In this document: positions 26,546-33,584 of the stretch, one piece after another
Layout of the letters: every line of letters starts with the position of its first letter
Position numbering within the stretch: the stretch's first letter is position 1
Assembly: GCA_028870715.1 (NCBI GenBank)
Contig: JAGWOZ010000011.1
Coordinates: 1-33,584 of the forward strand
DNA length: 33,584 nucleotides
From: Betaproteobacteria bacterium
GTDB lineage: Bacteria; Pseudomonadota; Gammaproteobacteria; Burkholderiales; Burkholderiaceae_C
Direction of reading: 5' to 3'
Translations under genes and position numbers: made by a program
Notes under the pieces: model-generated
What the model was told of the DNA's origin: nothing
The model's database searches: none
The model's input: the letters and a program-made list of their open reading frames with translations, nothing else

Positions 26546-28477
26546 ATGTTTGATTTCGTCCGCAAGCACACCAAGCTGCTGCAACTCCTCCTCTTCTTGC
26601 TGATTTTCCCGTCCTTCGTGCTCTTCGGCATCCAAGGCTATGACCGCTTTAGCGGCAGCGGAAACGTGGCGGCAAAGGTGGATGGCATCCCGATCAGCAT
26701 GCAGGAGCTTGACGCTGCCCAGCGCAGTGAAGTGGCACGCATGCAGCAAGCGCTCGGCGCGTCTGCTGATATCAAGTCGCTTGATACGCCCGAGGCCAAG
26801 ATGCGTACCCTCGACGGCATGATCCGCCAGCTGGTTCTGCAAGTGGCTGTGCGCAAGCAGCGTTTGGCCGTGAGCGACAGCGACGTGCAGCAGGCGATCC
26901 TGCAGATTCCGCAGATCGCCGCTCTGCGCAAGCCCGACGGCAGTTTTGACCTGGACGCATACCGCAAGCTGATTGAAGCTCAAGGCATGAGTACCGGGCA
27001 GTTCGAGGCGCAGGTGCGTGAGCAACTGCTTTTGCAGCAGGCGCTGGGCGGCATTGGCGAGTCGGTCATCGAAAGCAAGGCCATCGCGGGGCAGCTTTAT
27101 GCCTGGCAGAATCAGAAGAGACAGGTGAGAGTCGCGCTTTACAAGGCAAGTGACTACGCGTCGCAAGTGCAGCCCACCGCTGCAGAGGTGGAGGCCTTCT
27201 ACAAGGAGCATCTGCAATCGTTTCAAGTGCCCCAGCAGGCAACGATTCAGTATGTCGTCTTGGATCCTAATGCGGTGCGCAAGTCTGTCACGGTCACGCC
27301 GGAGGAGGTCAAGGCGTATTACGAGAAGCACATCGGACAGTTCAATTCGCCCGAGCAGCGTAAAGCCAGCCATATTCTGATCGCGTTGCCACCGAACCCG
27401 ACGCCCGCTCAGGAGCAAGCGGCCAAGGCCAAGGCCGACAAGATTCTGGCGCAATTGCATGGCGATCCGGCACAGTTCGCTGCCATTGCCAAGCGCGATT
27501 CGCAAGATCCGGGCTCAGCGCAGGATGGTGGGAACCTCGGCTACTTCACGCGCGATGGCATGGTTAAACCTTTTGCCGACGCAGTGTTCGCGATGCACAA
27601 AGTGGGCGAGATTGTGGGGCCGGTCAAGTCTCAGTACGGGTTTCACATTATTGAGCTCACGGGGATCAAGCCAGCAGAGCAAAAGACGCTTGCGCAGGTT
27701 CAGGGCGAGATTAAGAGCCAGTTGGAGGACCAGGCGGCTCAGGCGCGCTTTGCCGACGTGGCCGATCAATTCAAAAACATGGTTTACGAAGACAGCCGCA
27801 GCTTCGCTGATGTCGCCGACAAATTGCACCTGGAGGTGCGTACGGCACAGGGCGTCACCCCGACACCAAACCCCGGGGATGCGAAGACTGATCCACTTGC
27901 CAACGCAATGTTCCTGCAGGCGTTGTTCAGTGAGAACAGCGTGCGAGACAAGCGCAACATCCCTGCCGTGGACATCGGGTCCAACACCTTGGTGTCAGGC
28001 CGTATCGTGAGTTATCAGCCAGCCACCACGCTTGGATTTGCCCAGGCGCAATCCAAAGCGCGTGACCTGCTCGTTCGGGCGCAGTCAGCGAAGCTCGCGA
28101 CCAAAGCTGGCGAGGAGGCATTGATCGCTGCCAAGCAGGGCAAGGCACAGCCGCCGTGGGGCGCACCCCTCGAAATTTCCCAAGATCGACCGGCCAAGGA
28201 TGCAGCCGTGGCCCCACCCGTGGTGGCCGCTGCCTTTCAAGTGTCGTCGGCCAAGCTTCCTGCGCTGACGGGGGTCGTACTTCCTGATCAAGGCTATGCA
28301 ATCGTGTCGATCGACAGCGTCAGCAATACAACGCCGGATGCGGAGCAATTGCGGGCCCAGCAGGGTACGATGAGCCAAATTCTCGCGCGAGCGGTGACCG
28401 ATGCCTATATTGACAGCCTCAAAAAACGCTATGGCGTTGAGGTGTTTTACAAGATTCCCGCACGCGCGACCGGTTGA
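26546..28477 (+). CDS. ppiD: Peptidylprolyl isomerase / periplasmic chaperone PpiD
   Basis: A 643-residue PpiD/SurA-N-type chaperone, anchored in the inner membrane and facing the periplasm near the Sec translocon. The N-terminus MFDFVRKHTKLLQLLLFLLI is the usual cytoplasmic cap and single membrane helix (about residues 12-31). A SurA_N-like helical chaperone domain follows (about 38-200, with DGIPISMQELD). A parvulin domain (about 270-370) has RKASHILIALPPN, DGGNLGYFTRDGMVKPF and QYGFHIIELTG. The C-terminal chaperone lobe completes the normal length. It follows the tRNA-Val terminator, so it should have its own promoter in 26491-26545. Parvulin activity of PpiD homologs is often weak or absent. 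Confidence 0.93.
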   Translation: MFDFVRKHTKLLQLLLFLLIFPSFVLFGIQGYDRFSGSGNVAAKVDGIPISMQELDAAQRSEVARMQQALGASADIKSLDTPEAKMRTLDGMIRQLVLQVAVRKQRLAVSDSDVQQAILQIPQIAALRKPDGSFDLDAYRKLIEAQGMSTGQFEAQVREQLLLQQALGGIGESVIESKAIAGQLYAWQNQKRQVRVALYKASDYASQVQPTAAEVEAFYKEHLQSFQVPQQATIQYVVLDPNAVRKSVTVTPEEVKAYYEKHIGQFNSPEQRKASHILIALPPNPTPAQEQAAKAKADKILAQLHGDPAQFAAIAKRDSQDPGSAQDGGNLGYFTRDGMVKPFADAVFAMHKVGEIVGPVKSQYGFHIIELTGIKPAEQKTLAQVQGEIKSQLEDQAAQARFADVADQFKNMVYEDSRSFADVADKLHLEVRTAQGVTPTPNPGDAKTDPLANAMFLQALFSENSVRDKRNIPAVDIGSNTLVSGRIVSYQPATTLGFAQAQSKARDLLVRAQSAKLATKAGEEALIAAKQGKAQPPWGAPLEISQDRPAKDAAVAPPVVAAAFQVSSAKLPALTGVVLPDQGYAIVSIDSVSNTTPDAEQLRAQQGTMSQILARAVTDAYIDSLKKRYGVEVFYKIPARATG

Positions 28478-28514
28478 GCGGTTCGGGGGGCATGATGTGG
28501 CTCGCCAGGCCGCA

Positions 28515-28520
28515 TATAAT
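28515..28520 (+). promoter_or_regulatory. Perfect -10 box upstream of tRNA-His
   Basis: TATAAT lies 12 bases before the first base of tRNA-His. No good -35 is seen at 16-18 bases. It is probably the -10 of the tRNA promoter. Confidence 0.5.
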
Positions 28521-28532
28521 GTCGAGTTCTGT

Positions 28533-28609
28533 GGTGGCTGTAGCTCAGTTGGTAGAGTCCAGGATTGTGATTCCTGTCGTCGTGGGTTCGAGTCCCATCA
28601 GCCACCCCA
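28533..28609 (+). tRNA. tRNA-His (anticodon GTG)
   Basis: The cloverleaf has the histidine-specific extra G(-1) at 28533 facing C73 at 28606. Acceptor GTGGCTG (28534-28540) pairs with CAGCCAC (28599-28605), and CCA is encoded (28607-28609). The anticodon stem CAGGA/TCCTG holds loop TTGTGAT with GTG at 28567-28569. The T-loop is TTCGAGT. Confidence 0.96.
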
Positions 28610-28621
28610 ACCCATGGCAGG

Positions 28622-28651
28622 AATGGGCACCCGAGCGGTGCCCATTTTTTT
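28622..28651 (+). terminator. Intrinsic terminator after tRNA-His
   Basis: A 10-bp stem, AATGGGCACC (28622-28631) with GGTGCCCATT (28637-28646), has a 5-base loop and runs into seven T (28645-28651). It lies 12 bases past the tRNA. Confidence 0.92.
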
Positions 28652-28940
28652 GCCCGTCGCCAGCGTGGCATTGCGAACCCGCATGCATACCACCTTCCGC
28701 TGAAGAGGATTCGTTGTCCAGTTCCTGCGGGTGCCGCTGGGGCAGGGCACCGGATGGGACCAGCAGGCGATTGCGCACGACCCTTGCGAAGGTATCCATC
28801 ATTGCCGGGCGGAGCATGCTCGGCGGCGTCTCGCCTGCATGATTCGCACCAACGATGTCGCACGGCAGCACCCAGCGTGAGCGACAGCAGGACCTCGATG
28901 CCGCTGGTGCGAGTTCCGCAACGTTTGCCGACCCTGCTCG
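28652..28940. other. Gene-free stretch before the tnpA remnant
   Basis: No coding region, RNA gene or repeat that I can support. Frames on both strands give only short Arg/Ala/Pro-rich readings. It may be decayed sequence of the IS200-like element whose tail follows. Confidence 0.4.
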
Positions 28941-29093
28941 CAGTCCAGCCGCTTGCTACGCAAGGAGCGGCTCGACATCCAAAAACGCTACCGGAAAGGC
29001 ATGCTGAGGTCGCCGTCTCATTTCGCCCCATCTTGCGGCGGCGCTCCGATCTCCATCGTGCGGCAGTACATCGAGCAGCAACAGACGCCACAC
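28941..29093 (+). pseudogene. IS200/IS605-type TnpA, C-terminal remnant
   Basis: The frame reads SSRLLRKERLDIQKRYRKGM, then LRSPSHFAPSCGGAPIS and IVRQYIEQQQTPH. This is the C-terminal end of the Y1 single-strand transposase TnpA (usually LKG-SSR..., LWSPSYFA, GGAP---V-QYIE-Q). The catalytic tyrosine helix with its Y-x3-Q pattern is kept (Tyr codon 29067-29069). The N-terminal part with the HUH metal site is not found upstream, so the copy is dead. It starts about 330 bases after tRNA-His. Confidence 0.75.
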
Positions 29094-29110
29094 GGAAAGG
29101 CGAAAGCAAA

Positions 29111-29137
29111 AGCGCGGACGGCTAAGCCGTCCGCGCT
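29111..29137. repeat. Long perfect hairpin at the end of the tnpA remnant
   Basis: A 12-bp stem, AGCGCGGACGGC (29111-29122) with GCCGTCCGCGCT (29126-29137), has a 3-base TAA loop. A smaller CCCCC/GGGG pairing follows at about 29143-29161. Subterminal hairpins are what IS200/IS605 TnpA recognises, so this may be the surviving end of the element. No T-run follows. Confidence 0.6.
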
Positions 29138-29210
29138 ATCGTTCCCCCTTGAACGGCGGGGTTTGTCGCGCACCGGGTCAGCGTTTCTGCTCAATCTATG
29201 CAGGGTTGGG

Positions 29211-29345
29211 TCACAAGAGCCAAAACGAGATCGGGTACAGCACCGCGACTGCGAGGAGCGCCAGCAGCCCGCTTCCGGAAACCAGGAATGCCACTGTCGC
29301 CGCGGCCAGCATTATGGCGAACATTAATGTTCCTTTGGGCCCCAT
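29211..29345 (-). CDS. Possible 44-residue hydrophobic membrane peptide
   Basis: The frame reads MGPKGTLMFAIMLAAATVAF and continues with about twenty more mostly hydrophobic residues ending ISFWLL. Two short membrane helices with a Gly-Ser-Gly turn between them are predicted. GAGAGA lies about six bases upstream of the ATG as a weak Shine-Dalgarno. The composition is unlike the Arg-rich shadow frames around it, which argues for a real product. I recognise no family. It is on the same strand as, and downstream of, the HPP gene, with a 257-base gap. Confidence 0.4.
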   Translation of the reverse strand: MGPKGTLMFAIMLAAATVAFLVSGSGLLALLAVAVLYPISFWLL

Positions 29346-29602
29346 GTTTGATCTCTCGCGTTGCGGCGTGAGCCGTCGAATCCCGTGTGCGTCATGCCTT
29401 CGCTCGCCAGTGCCCTGCGCCCGTAGACTCTCAGGCGATTTCACCGCACTTCCCTGTTGGCCGCGCCGCGGCGTGGCCCTAGTGCATTTGGCGTCCAGCA
29501 CCACAAGCCTAGCATTCCAAGACCTGCACAAAGGAGCGGCCATATCCAACGGCCGTGCGTTGTTCAGATGTTCGAATGTCGTCAACGCCGCCCGGCGCCG
29601 CC

Positions 29603-30760
29603 TTAGGTCGACGTCTGACGATGCAGACGGTCGAGCGCAGCGATCATGTCTGACTGCGTGATCATGCCCAGCACATGCCGGGTGTTGTCCACCACAGGCA
29701 GATGGTGTACGCCGAAATCGGCAAACAGTTGCACCAACTCGGCAACGGGCCGGGTGCGGTGGGTGGTAAGCACCTGCCGGGTCATCACGTCGGCGACACA
29801 GATTCCCATCGGCCCGGCATTGCCCGCCGGAGCATCGGCGCAGCCTCCGCGCACCAGTATGTCGTGCAAACTGACGATGCCCAAGAGGCAGTCGTCGCCA
29901 TCAACAACGGGCAGAGCCTTGATATGGTGCACATCAAGCATCTGCCGGGCTGCAGCCACGGGCGTGTCGAGGCCGACCCGCAGCACGTCGCGCGACATGA
30001 TGTCGGCAGCCTGCAGCTGGGCCTGCTGCCGAAGGGCAGCATGGCGCTGCGCATCTCGCACCACGGCGAACAAATCCTCCTCATCAATGTCGAGTAACTG
30101 CGCATGGCGGCGTATTGCAGCTGTCAGATCGCCGCGTGAAATGCCGCCGCGCTCACTTGGTGGCGGGTCGATCGTCCCGTACGGGGACGGTGAGGGCGCA
30201 TGCACATGGGGGTAGCGCCGTCGCAGAAGGTTGTTGAACGTCAGCGCCACGGCAAGCAACAGCGCCGAATTGAGCAGAACCGGCGACAGCACGAAGTGGT
30301 ACCCCTCGCGCAGCACCGCCGGGCCGCCAAGGACAGCGGTGAGCGCCACCGCCCCGCTGGGTGGATGCAGGCAGCGCAGCGGCAGCATGAGAGTGATTGC
30401 AATCGCTGCAGCAAAGCTGGCGGCCAGAATGGGGTCGGGGATGAAGCGCGCACAGCTCACGCCCACCAAGGCTGCGACCAGATTGCCGCCCATGATGGAC
30501 CACGGCTGCGCCAAAGGGCTTGCCGGCACCGCGAACAGCAATACGGCCGACGCGCCCATCGGTGCGATGAACCAGGGGTTCAGATCGCCCAGCGCGTGCA
30601 GGCTTACCCAGGCACTGAACAGCAGGCCGACAAAGGCCCCTAGGCCAGCGTATAGCTGCTCCAGCGGGCTGGCGTGCATGGGTGCGGGCCAGAACCCGCG
30701 CAACCAGCGGCGCGCAGCAGGCAAGGGGGGCGACGTCTTGAGGGTGCTAGCTGGGAGCAT
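29603..30760 (-). CDS. HPP-family membrane protein with C-terminal CBS pair
   Basis: About 385 residues. The N-terminal HPP domain (about 35-170) has four to five membrane helices and its hallmarks NPWFIAPMGASAVLLFAVP and LHPPSGAVALTAVLGGP. A soluble linker leads to two CBS motifs (about 240-380): ADIMSRDVLRVGLDTPV with LLGIVSLHDILV, and DVMTRQVLTTHRTRP with VLGMITQSDMIAAL. HPP proteins are integral membrane proteins; a role in nitrite transport has been described for a plant and cyanobacterial member, but most are uncharacterised. CBS pairs suggest control by adenine nucleotides. ATG 30760 is the likeliest start; a TTG lies three codons upstream. It follows the CLC gene by 66 bases on the same strand and probably shares its transcript. 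Confidence 0.85.
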   Translation of the reverse strand: MLPASTLKTSPPLPAARRWLRGFWPAPMHASPLEQLYAGLGAFVGLLFSAWVSLHALGDLNPWFIAPMGASAVLLFAVPASPLAQPWSIMGGNLVAALVGVSCARFIPDPILAASFAAAIAITLMLPLRCLHPPSGAVALTAVLGGPAVLREGYHFVLSPVLLNSALLLAVALTFNNLLRRRYPHVHAPSPSPYGTIDPPPSERGGISRGDLTAAIRRHAQLLDIDEEDLFAVVRDAQRHAALRQQAQLQAADIMSRDVLRVGLDTPVAAARQMLDVHHIKALPVVDGDDCLLGIVSLHDILVRGGCADAPAGNAGPMGICVADVMTRQVLTTHRTRPVAELVQLFADFGVHHLPVVDNTRHVLGMITQSDMIAALDRLHRQTST

Positions 30761-30820
30761 TGCGGGCAATGAAGGTCGCTAATGTGGTTGGAGGGTCAAT
30801 CTGACGGTGGTGCCTGCAGG

Positions 30821-30848
30821 TCAGCATCAGCGTCCTCGCTGATGCTGA
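30821..30848 (-). other. Perfect 12-bp hairpin over the clc stop codon
   Basis: TCAGCATCAGCG (30821-30832) pairs with CGCTGATGCTGA (30837-30848) round a TCCT loop. The CLC gene's TGA (30829-30827) lies inside the stem. There is no T-run on either strand, so it is not a simple terminator. It sits between clc and the HPP gene. Confidence 0.7.
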
Positions 30849-32644
30849 TCGAGCAAGTGCTCGCGCCAGGCGGCCAGCAGGTCGCTGCGGCTCAGCATGC
30901 CGACCAGACGGCCTGAGCCGTCCTCTGCCATCACGGGCAGGCGACCGATGTCGTGCGCGGCAAGCTTGTGCATTGCCTCAGCCAAGGTGGCGTCCTCGCG
31001 GACGACCACGGCCGGTTTCCGCACCAGACTCCCCATCGATTGAACGGAGGCGACCCCGGCTCTGAACAAATCCTTACGCGTGAGTACGCCCAGTAGTTCG
31101 CCCCCTGCGGCGAGCACCGGAAAACCAAGATGGTTGCTTCCAGGTGCATCGGAATCCAGCCAAGCGCGCACCTCGTCGACTCGCTGCGTGGCCTGCAGGA
31201 CAACGGGGGCGCGGCTGGCATAGTCGCACACGCGTGCTAGCGCCAGTGGATCGGCTTGGTAAGCGTCGGGTACCTGCACGCCGCGGCGGATGATTTTTTC
31301 GGTCATGATGGTCCGGCGCATCAACAAACTGGACACCAGGAAAGCCGAACCGCAGCCAATTAGCAGCGGCAGCAGCCCCGGCATCTGCCACGTGGTCTCC
31401 AGCGCGAATACCACCGACATGAACAGCGCCCGTGAGGCGCCGGCGAAAATGGCCGCCATGCCGATCAGCGCGGCCAGATTCGGGTTCAGTCCGAGTTGCG
31501 GAAAGAGGACGGCCGTGGCGTGGCCTAGCGCTGCGCCGAGGCAGGCGCCCACGGTCATCAGGGGCGCCAGTGTGCCGCCGGAGGTGCCGCTGCCCAAGGC
31601 GACGGTCCATGACACAAGCTTGGCCAGGCCGAGCAGCCAAAGCGCCGGGCCAACGAGCCCGCCCGACAGGGCGTCAGTAATGTTGACGTAGCCAACCCCT
31701 AGAGTGCGCGGTTGCCACCAGCCGATCAGGCCTACGGCGACGGCTCCGAGTGCCGGCCACCACATCCAATGGACGGGCAGGTGGTCGAACGCGTCTTCCA
31801 CCGCATACACGGCGCGGGTGACGACCACCGCGGCCAGTCCCACCACAGCACCCAGCGGGACGCAGGCCAAAAGCGCCAGCGCGTGGGGCCAGGCCAGAGG
31901 CGCCATGGCAAAAAATGGCACGAAGCCGACGAACAGTGTGCGTATGGCAGCCGCCGTGGCGCACGCTGCCAGCACGGGCAGCAAGGAGGCGGGTCGAAAC
32001 TCGAACAGCAGCAACTCAATTGCCAGCATCACCGCGGCCAGCGGCGTGCCGAAGACGGCAGCCATGCCCGCCGCGGCACCGGCCGCCAGCAGAGTCTTGC
32101 GCTCGCCAGGCGTGATATGGACCCATTGTCCGACTACCGAACCGAGGGCGCCACCCGTGGCGATGATCGGCCCTTCCGCGCCGAACGGGCCACCGGTGCC
32201 GATAGAAATGGCGGCTGACAAGGGTTTGAGTAAAAGCACGCGCAGCGGGATGCGGCTGCGGTTGGTGAGAATCTGTTCCATTGCTTCGGGAATGCCATGG
32301 CCGCGAATCGCTGGCGAGCCGTAGCGCGCCATGGCACCGACGATGAGCGCGCCGATCACCGGCACCGCGATCACCCAGGCGCCCAGCGCGTTTTGCGCGG
32401 GGTCGGCTAGCGTCCAGCCGATGCGGCCCTGAAAACTGAGATGGGTGATCAGCGCGATGAGCGCGAGAAGCGCCCGTGCAACAAAGGCTGCACTCACACC
32501 GATGCCTACTGCCAGCAGACCGATGAACAGCGTGCGGGCATTGACGCCACCCGGGTCAGTCCCCAGGGGTGCCGTGTGCAACAGCGGGGTGAGCGAGGGA
32601 GCCAAAGGCAGGGATTGAATTTGCGAAGCCGGTGAGACGGGCAT
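30827..32644 (-). CDS. CLC-family chloride channel/transporter with CBS pair
   Basis: A 605-residue CLC protein with about ten to twelve membrane helices (about 35-445) and two C-terminal CBS motifs (about 470-600). Selectivity-filter motifs are RGHGIPE (114-120), GGPFGAEGP (151-159) with the gating glutamate Glu157, and GSGTSGGTLAP (351-361). RGHGIPE has His where E. coli ClcA has Ser107. After GAAAGMAAVFGTPLA the sequence reads AIELL: Glu210 aligns with ClcA Glu202, while the next position, ClcA's proton glutamate Glu203, is Leu211. Channel-type CLCs also lack that glutamate. ATG 32644 is the likeliest start; an extension to 32779 is possible but unlike CLC. The HPP-CBS gene follows. Confidence 0.9.
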   Translation of the reverse strand: MPVSPASQIQSLPLAPSLTPLLHTAPLGTDPGGVNARTLFIGLLAVGIGVSAAFVARALLALIALITHLSFQGRIGWTLADPAQNALGAWVIAVPVIGALIVGAMARYGSPAIRGHGIPEAMEQILTNRSRIPLRVLLLKPLSAAISIGTGGPFGAEGPIIATGGALGSVVGQWVHITPGERKTLLAAGAAAGMAAVFGTPLAAVMLAIELLLFEFRPASLLPVLAACATAAAIRTLFVGFVPFFAMAPLAWPHALALLACVPLGAVVGLAAVVVTRAVYAVEDAFDHLPVHWMWWPALGAVAVGLIGWWQPRTLGVGYVNITDALSGGLVGPALWLLGLAKLVSWTVALGSGTSGGTLAPLMTVGACLGAALGHATAVLFPQLGLNPNLAALIGMAAIFAGASRALFMSVVFALETTWQMPGLLPLLIGCGSAFLVSSLLMRRTIMTEKIIRRGVQVPDAYQADPLALARVCDYASRAPVVLQATQRVDEVRAWLDSDAPGSNHLGFPVLAAGGELLGVLTRKDLFRAGVASVQSMGSLVRKPAVVVREDATLAEAMHKLAAHDIGRLPVMAEDGSGRLVGMLSRSDLLAAWREHLLDQHQRGR

Positions 32645-33037
32645 GGGGTGAAGATATTGGGGTGGGTGACGACCGATGGGCTGCTGGCAGTGTTTCAGCG
32701 GCCGCTCATCGAGCCTTGGTTCTTGGATATGCATGCGATCGGATGCTGTGAAGCCGATCGGCGCACCAAAACGATGCACAGCATACGAAACACCTCAAAT
32801 TGCTGATGTATCGGAATGCTGCGCCACGGCATTGGCCCCTTTCTGCCCGGGGTTAAATGGTCCAGGCCAACTCAGGCTGGCGCGGGGTGCCTTCCAGGCC
32901 CACGCAGGCGTGGGCGCCACTTGCCGTCGTACGGGAGCTGGTCGTGTGCAAAACGCTGTGTGCAAATACTGCTTGTATGCAGGGGGCTATGGCCAAGGTT
33001 GATTGTTGAGGTCAACCTGCCCAAGGGCCGAACCACC
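32645..33037. other. Intergenic region upstream of clc
   Basis: I see no convincing gene in these 393 bases. A perfect 7-bp hairpin, CCCACGC with GCGTGGG (32899-32914), is present. The clc promoter should be here, but no clear -35/-10 pair stands out. Confidence 0.4.
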
Positions 33038-33217
33038 ATGACCGCCACACCCAAGGTTAAACCGTCTTCGGCCTCGATTGGAGCCCTTTGGGGTCAGATC
33101 GGAAATTTGTTCAAGCGCCTGGCCAAGGAACGGTTGCAGGAAGCCCTCGAGGCCGAGACGGCCGAATGCATCATGCATCGGGGGCGGCTTGTTCACGAGT
33201 GGCGTGTAGGGCTGTAA
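33038..33217 (+). pseudogene. Possible IS256-like transposase N-terminal fragment or small hypothetical ORF
   Basis: A 59-codon frame begins MTATPKVKPSSASIGALWGQ, then NLFKRLAKERLQEALEAE. The last part recalls the N-terminus of IS256-type transposases (G-L--L-K-L-E-ALEAE--EHL), but the catalytic core is missing and the tail diverges. It could equally be a short unrelated protein. No strong Shine-Dalgarno is visible. It lies 116 bases before surE. Confidence 0.3.
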
Positions 33218-33333
33218 GGGGATGGGCAATACGAGGTGGCAGCACAGCAACGGCGCGCTGTTCCCAACTGGATAAGGCGAGGCGCTTGGTTCCGAGGCAT
33301 TGGGCAGCCGGTGGAACTCGATAAGATGCACGC

Positions 33334-33584
33334 ATGCGCATCCTCCTTGCCAACGATGACGGTTATCTCGCCACGGGGCTGCACGCCCTCTACGCAGGCT
33401 TAAGCCGATTGGGGGAGGTGACGGTGGTGGCTCCAGAGCAAAACGCAAGTGCCGCGTCCAATGCGCTGACGCTCAATCGCCCGTTGTCGGTCTTCAAGGC
33501 CGAAAACGGATTTCTCTATGTGAACGGCACGCCGTCGGACTGCGTGCATATCGCGCTCACGGGCCTGCTTGATTTCCGCCCGGA
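33334..33584 (+). CDS. surE: 5'/3'-nucleotidase SurE, N-terminal fragment
   Basis: The first 83 codons of SurE, a metal-dependent nucleoside monophosphatase linked to stationary-phase survival; the rest is beyond the right edge. [20 protein letters not shown] carries the metal-binding Asp8-Asp9. [20 protein letters not shown] contains the conserved Ser/Asn ligand region, and [13 protein letters not shown] carries the next signature. The ATG at 33334 gives the standard N-terminus. Confidence 0.93.
   Translation, partial: MRILLANDDGYLATGLHALYAGLSRLGEVTVVAPEQNASAASNALTLNRPLSVFKAENGFLYVNGTPSDCVHIALTGLLDFRP

Noticed and set aside
26381-27505. Long minus-strand frame opposite ppiD ending in LVGAEGFEPPTYAL
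   Set aside because: Its N-terminal residues are the antisense translation of tRNA-Val and the rest mirrors ppiD. ppiD has clear domains; this frame has none. The GFEPPTYAL motif is a well-known tRNA artefact.
28447-29109. Minus-strand frame with DGTRTHDDRNHNPGLYQLSY
   Set aside because: That segment is the antisense reading of tRNA-His, a familiar false protein; the remainder is Arg/Ala-rich noise.
1-33584. CRISPR array, prophage or toxin-antitoxin pair
   Set aside because: No spaced direct repeats, phage structural or integrase genes, or paired small toxin-like ORFs were seen on either strand.

Overview
The window reads as ordinary chromosome of a GC-rich betaproteobacterium, most likely Burkholderiales. 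Markers that point there are an EarP plus Arg32-type EF-P pair, a hupB / tRNA-Val / ppiD / tRNA-His block, a PHA-granule phasin with PhaR-like operators, an adenosylcobalamin-dependent ribonucleotide reductase, and high-GC codon use throughout. The genus cannot be fixed from the sequence alone. All functions come from reading the translated proteins; no search was run.

Layout. 1-2.2 kb (minus): a CBS protein, a YqiA-type esterase, an SDR reductase and the start of an RNase II/R-like protein. 2.3-3.1 kb (plus): an alpha/beta hydrolase. 3.4-6.8 kb (minus): a FUSC-family membrane protein and an MFS exporter. 7.0-8.0 kb (plus): a ketopantoate reductase-family protein. 8.1-8.9 kb (minus): a phasin with an intrinsic terminator and a sigma70-like promoter flanked by two TGC-N3-GCA operators. 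9.0-17.4 kb (plus): histone-deacetylase-like amidohydrolase, nitroreductase, pncB, a D-2-hydroxyacid dehydrogenase, rmuC and class II nrdJ.

17.4-19.4 kb is a mobile-element scar. A tnpB remnant begins right after nrdJ, followed by an IS110-family element whose transposase is cut by a single TAG. 19.6-21.4 kb (minus): earP then efp, the glycosyltransferase and its substrate. Divergent from them is a family 5-like uracil-DNA glycosylase, followed by uvrC and pgsA, so two DNA-repair genes sit together. 24.7-28.6 kb (plus): a tartrate/D-malate dehydrogenase-family gene, hupB, tRNA-Val, ppiD and tRNA-His with clear terminators.

28.65-29.35 kb is a second scar with the tail of an IS200/IS605 tnpA, a 12-bp hairpin and a possible 44-aa membrane peptide. 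29.6-32.6 kb (minus): a CLC chloride transporter/channel and an HPP-family protein, both carrying CBS pairs, separated by a hairpin that covers the clc stop codon. 33.0-33.6 kb: a short possible transposase fragment and the start of surE.

I found no CRISPR array, prophage, or unmistakably new multi-gene system. The observations most worth following are the flanked phaP promoter, the IS110 element with its possible bridge-RNA end, the CLC protein that lacks the proton glutamate, and the clc stop-codon hairpin.
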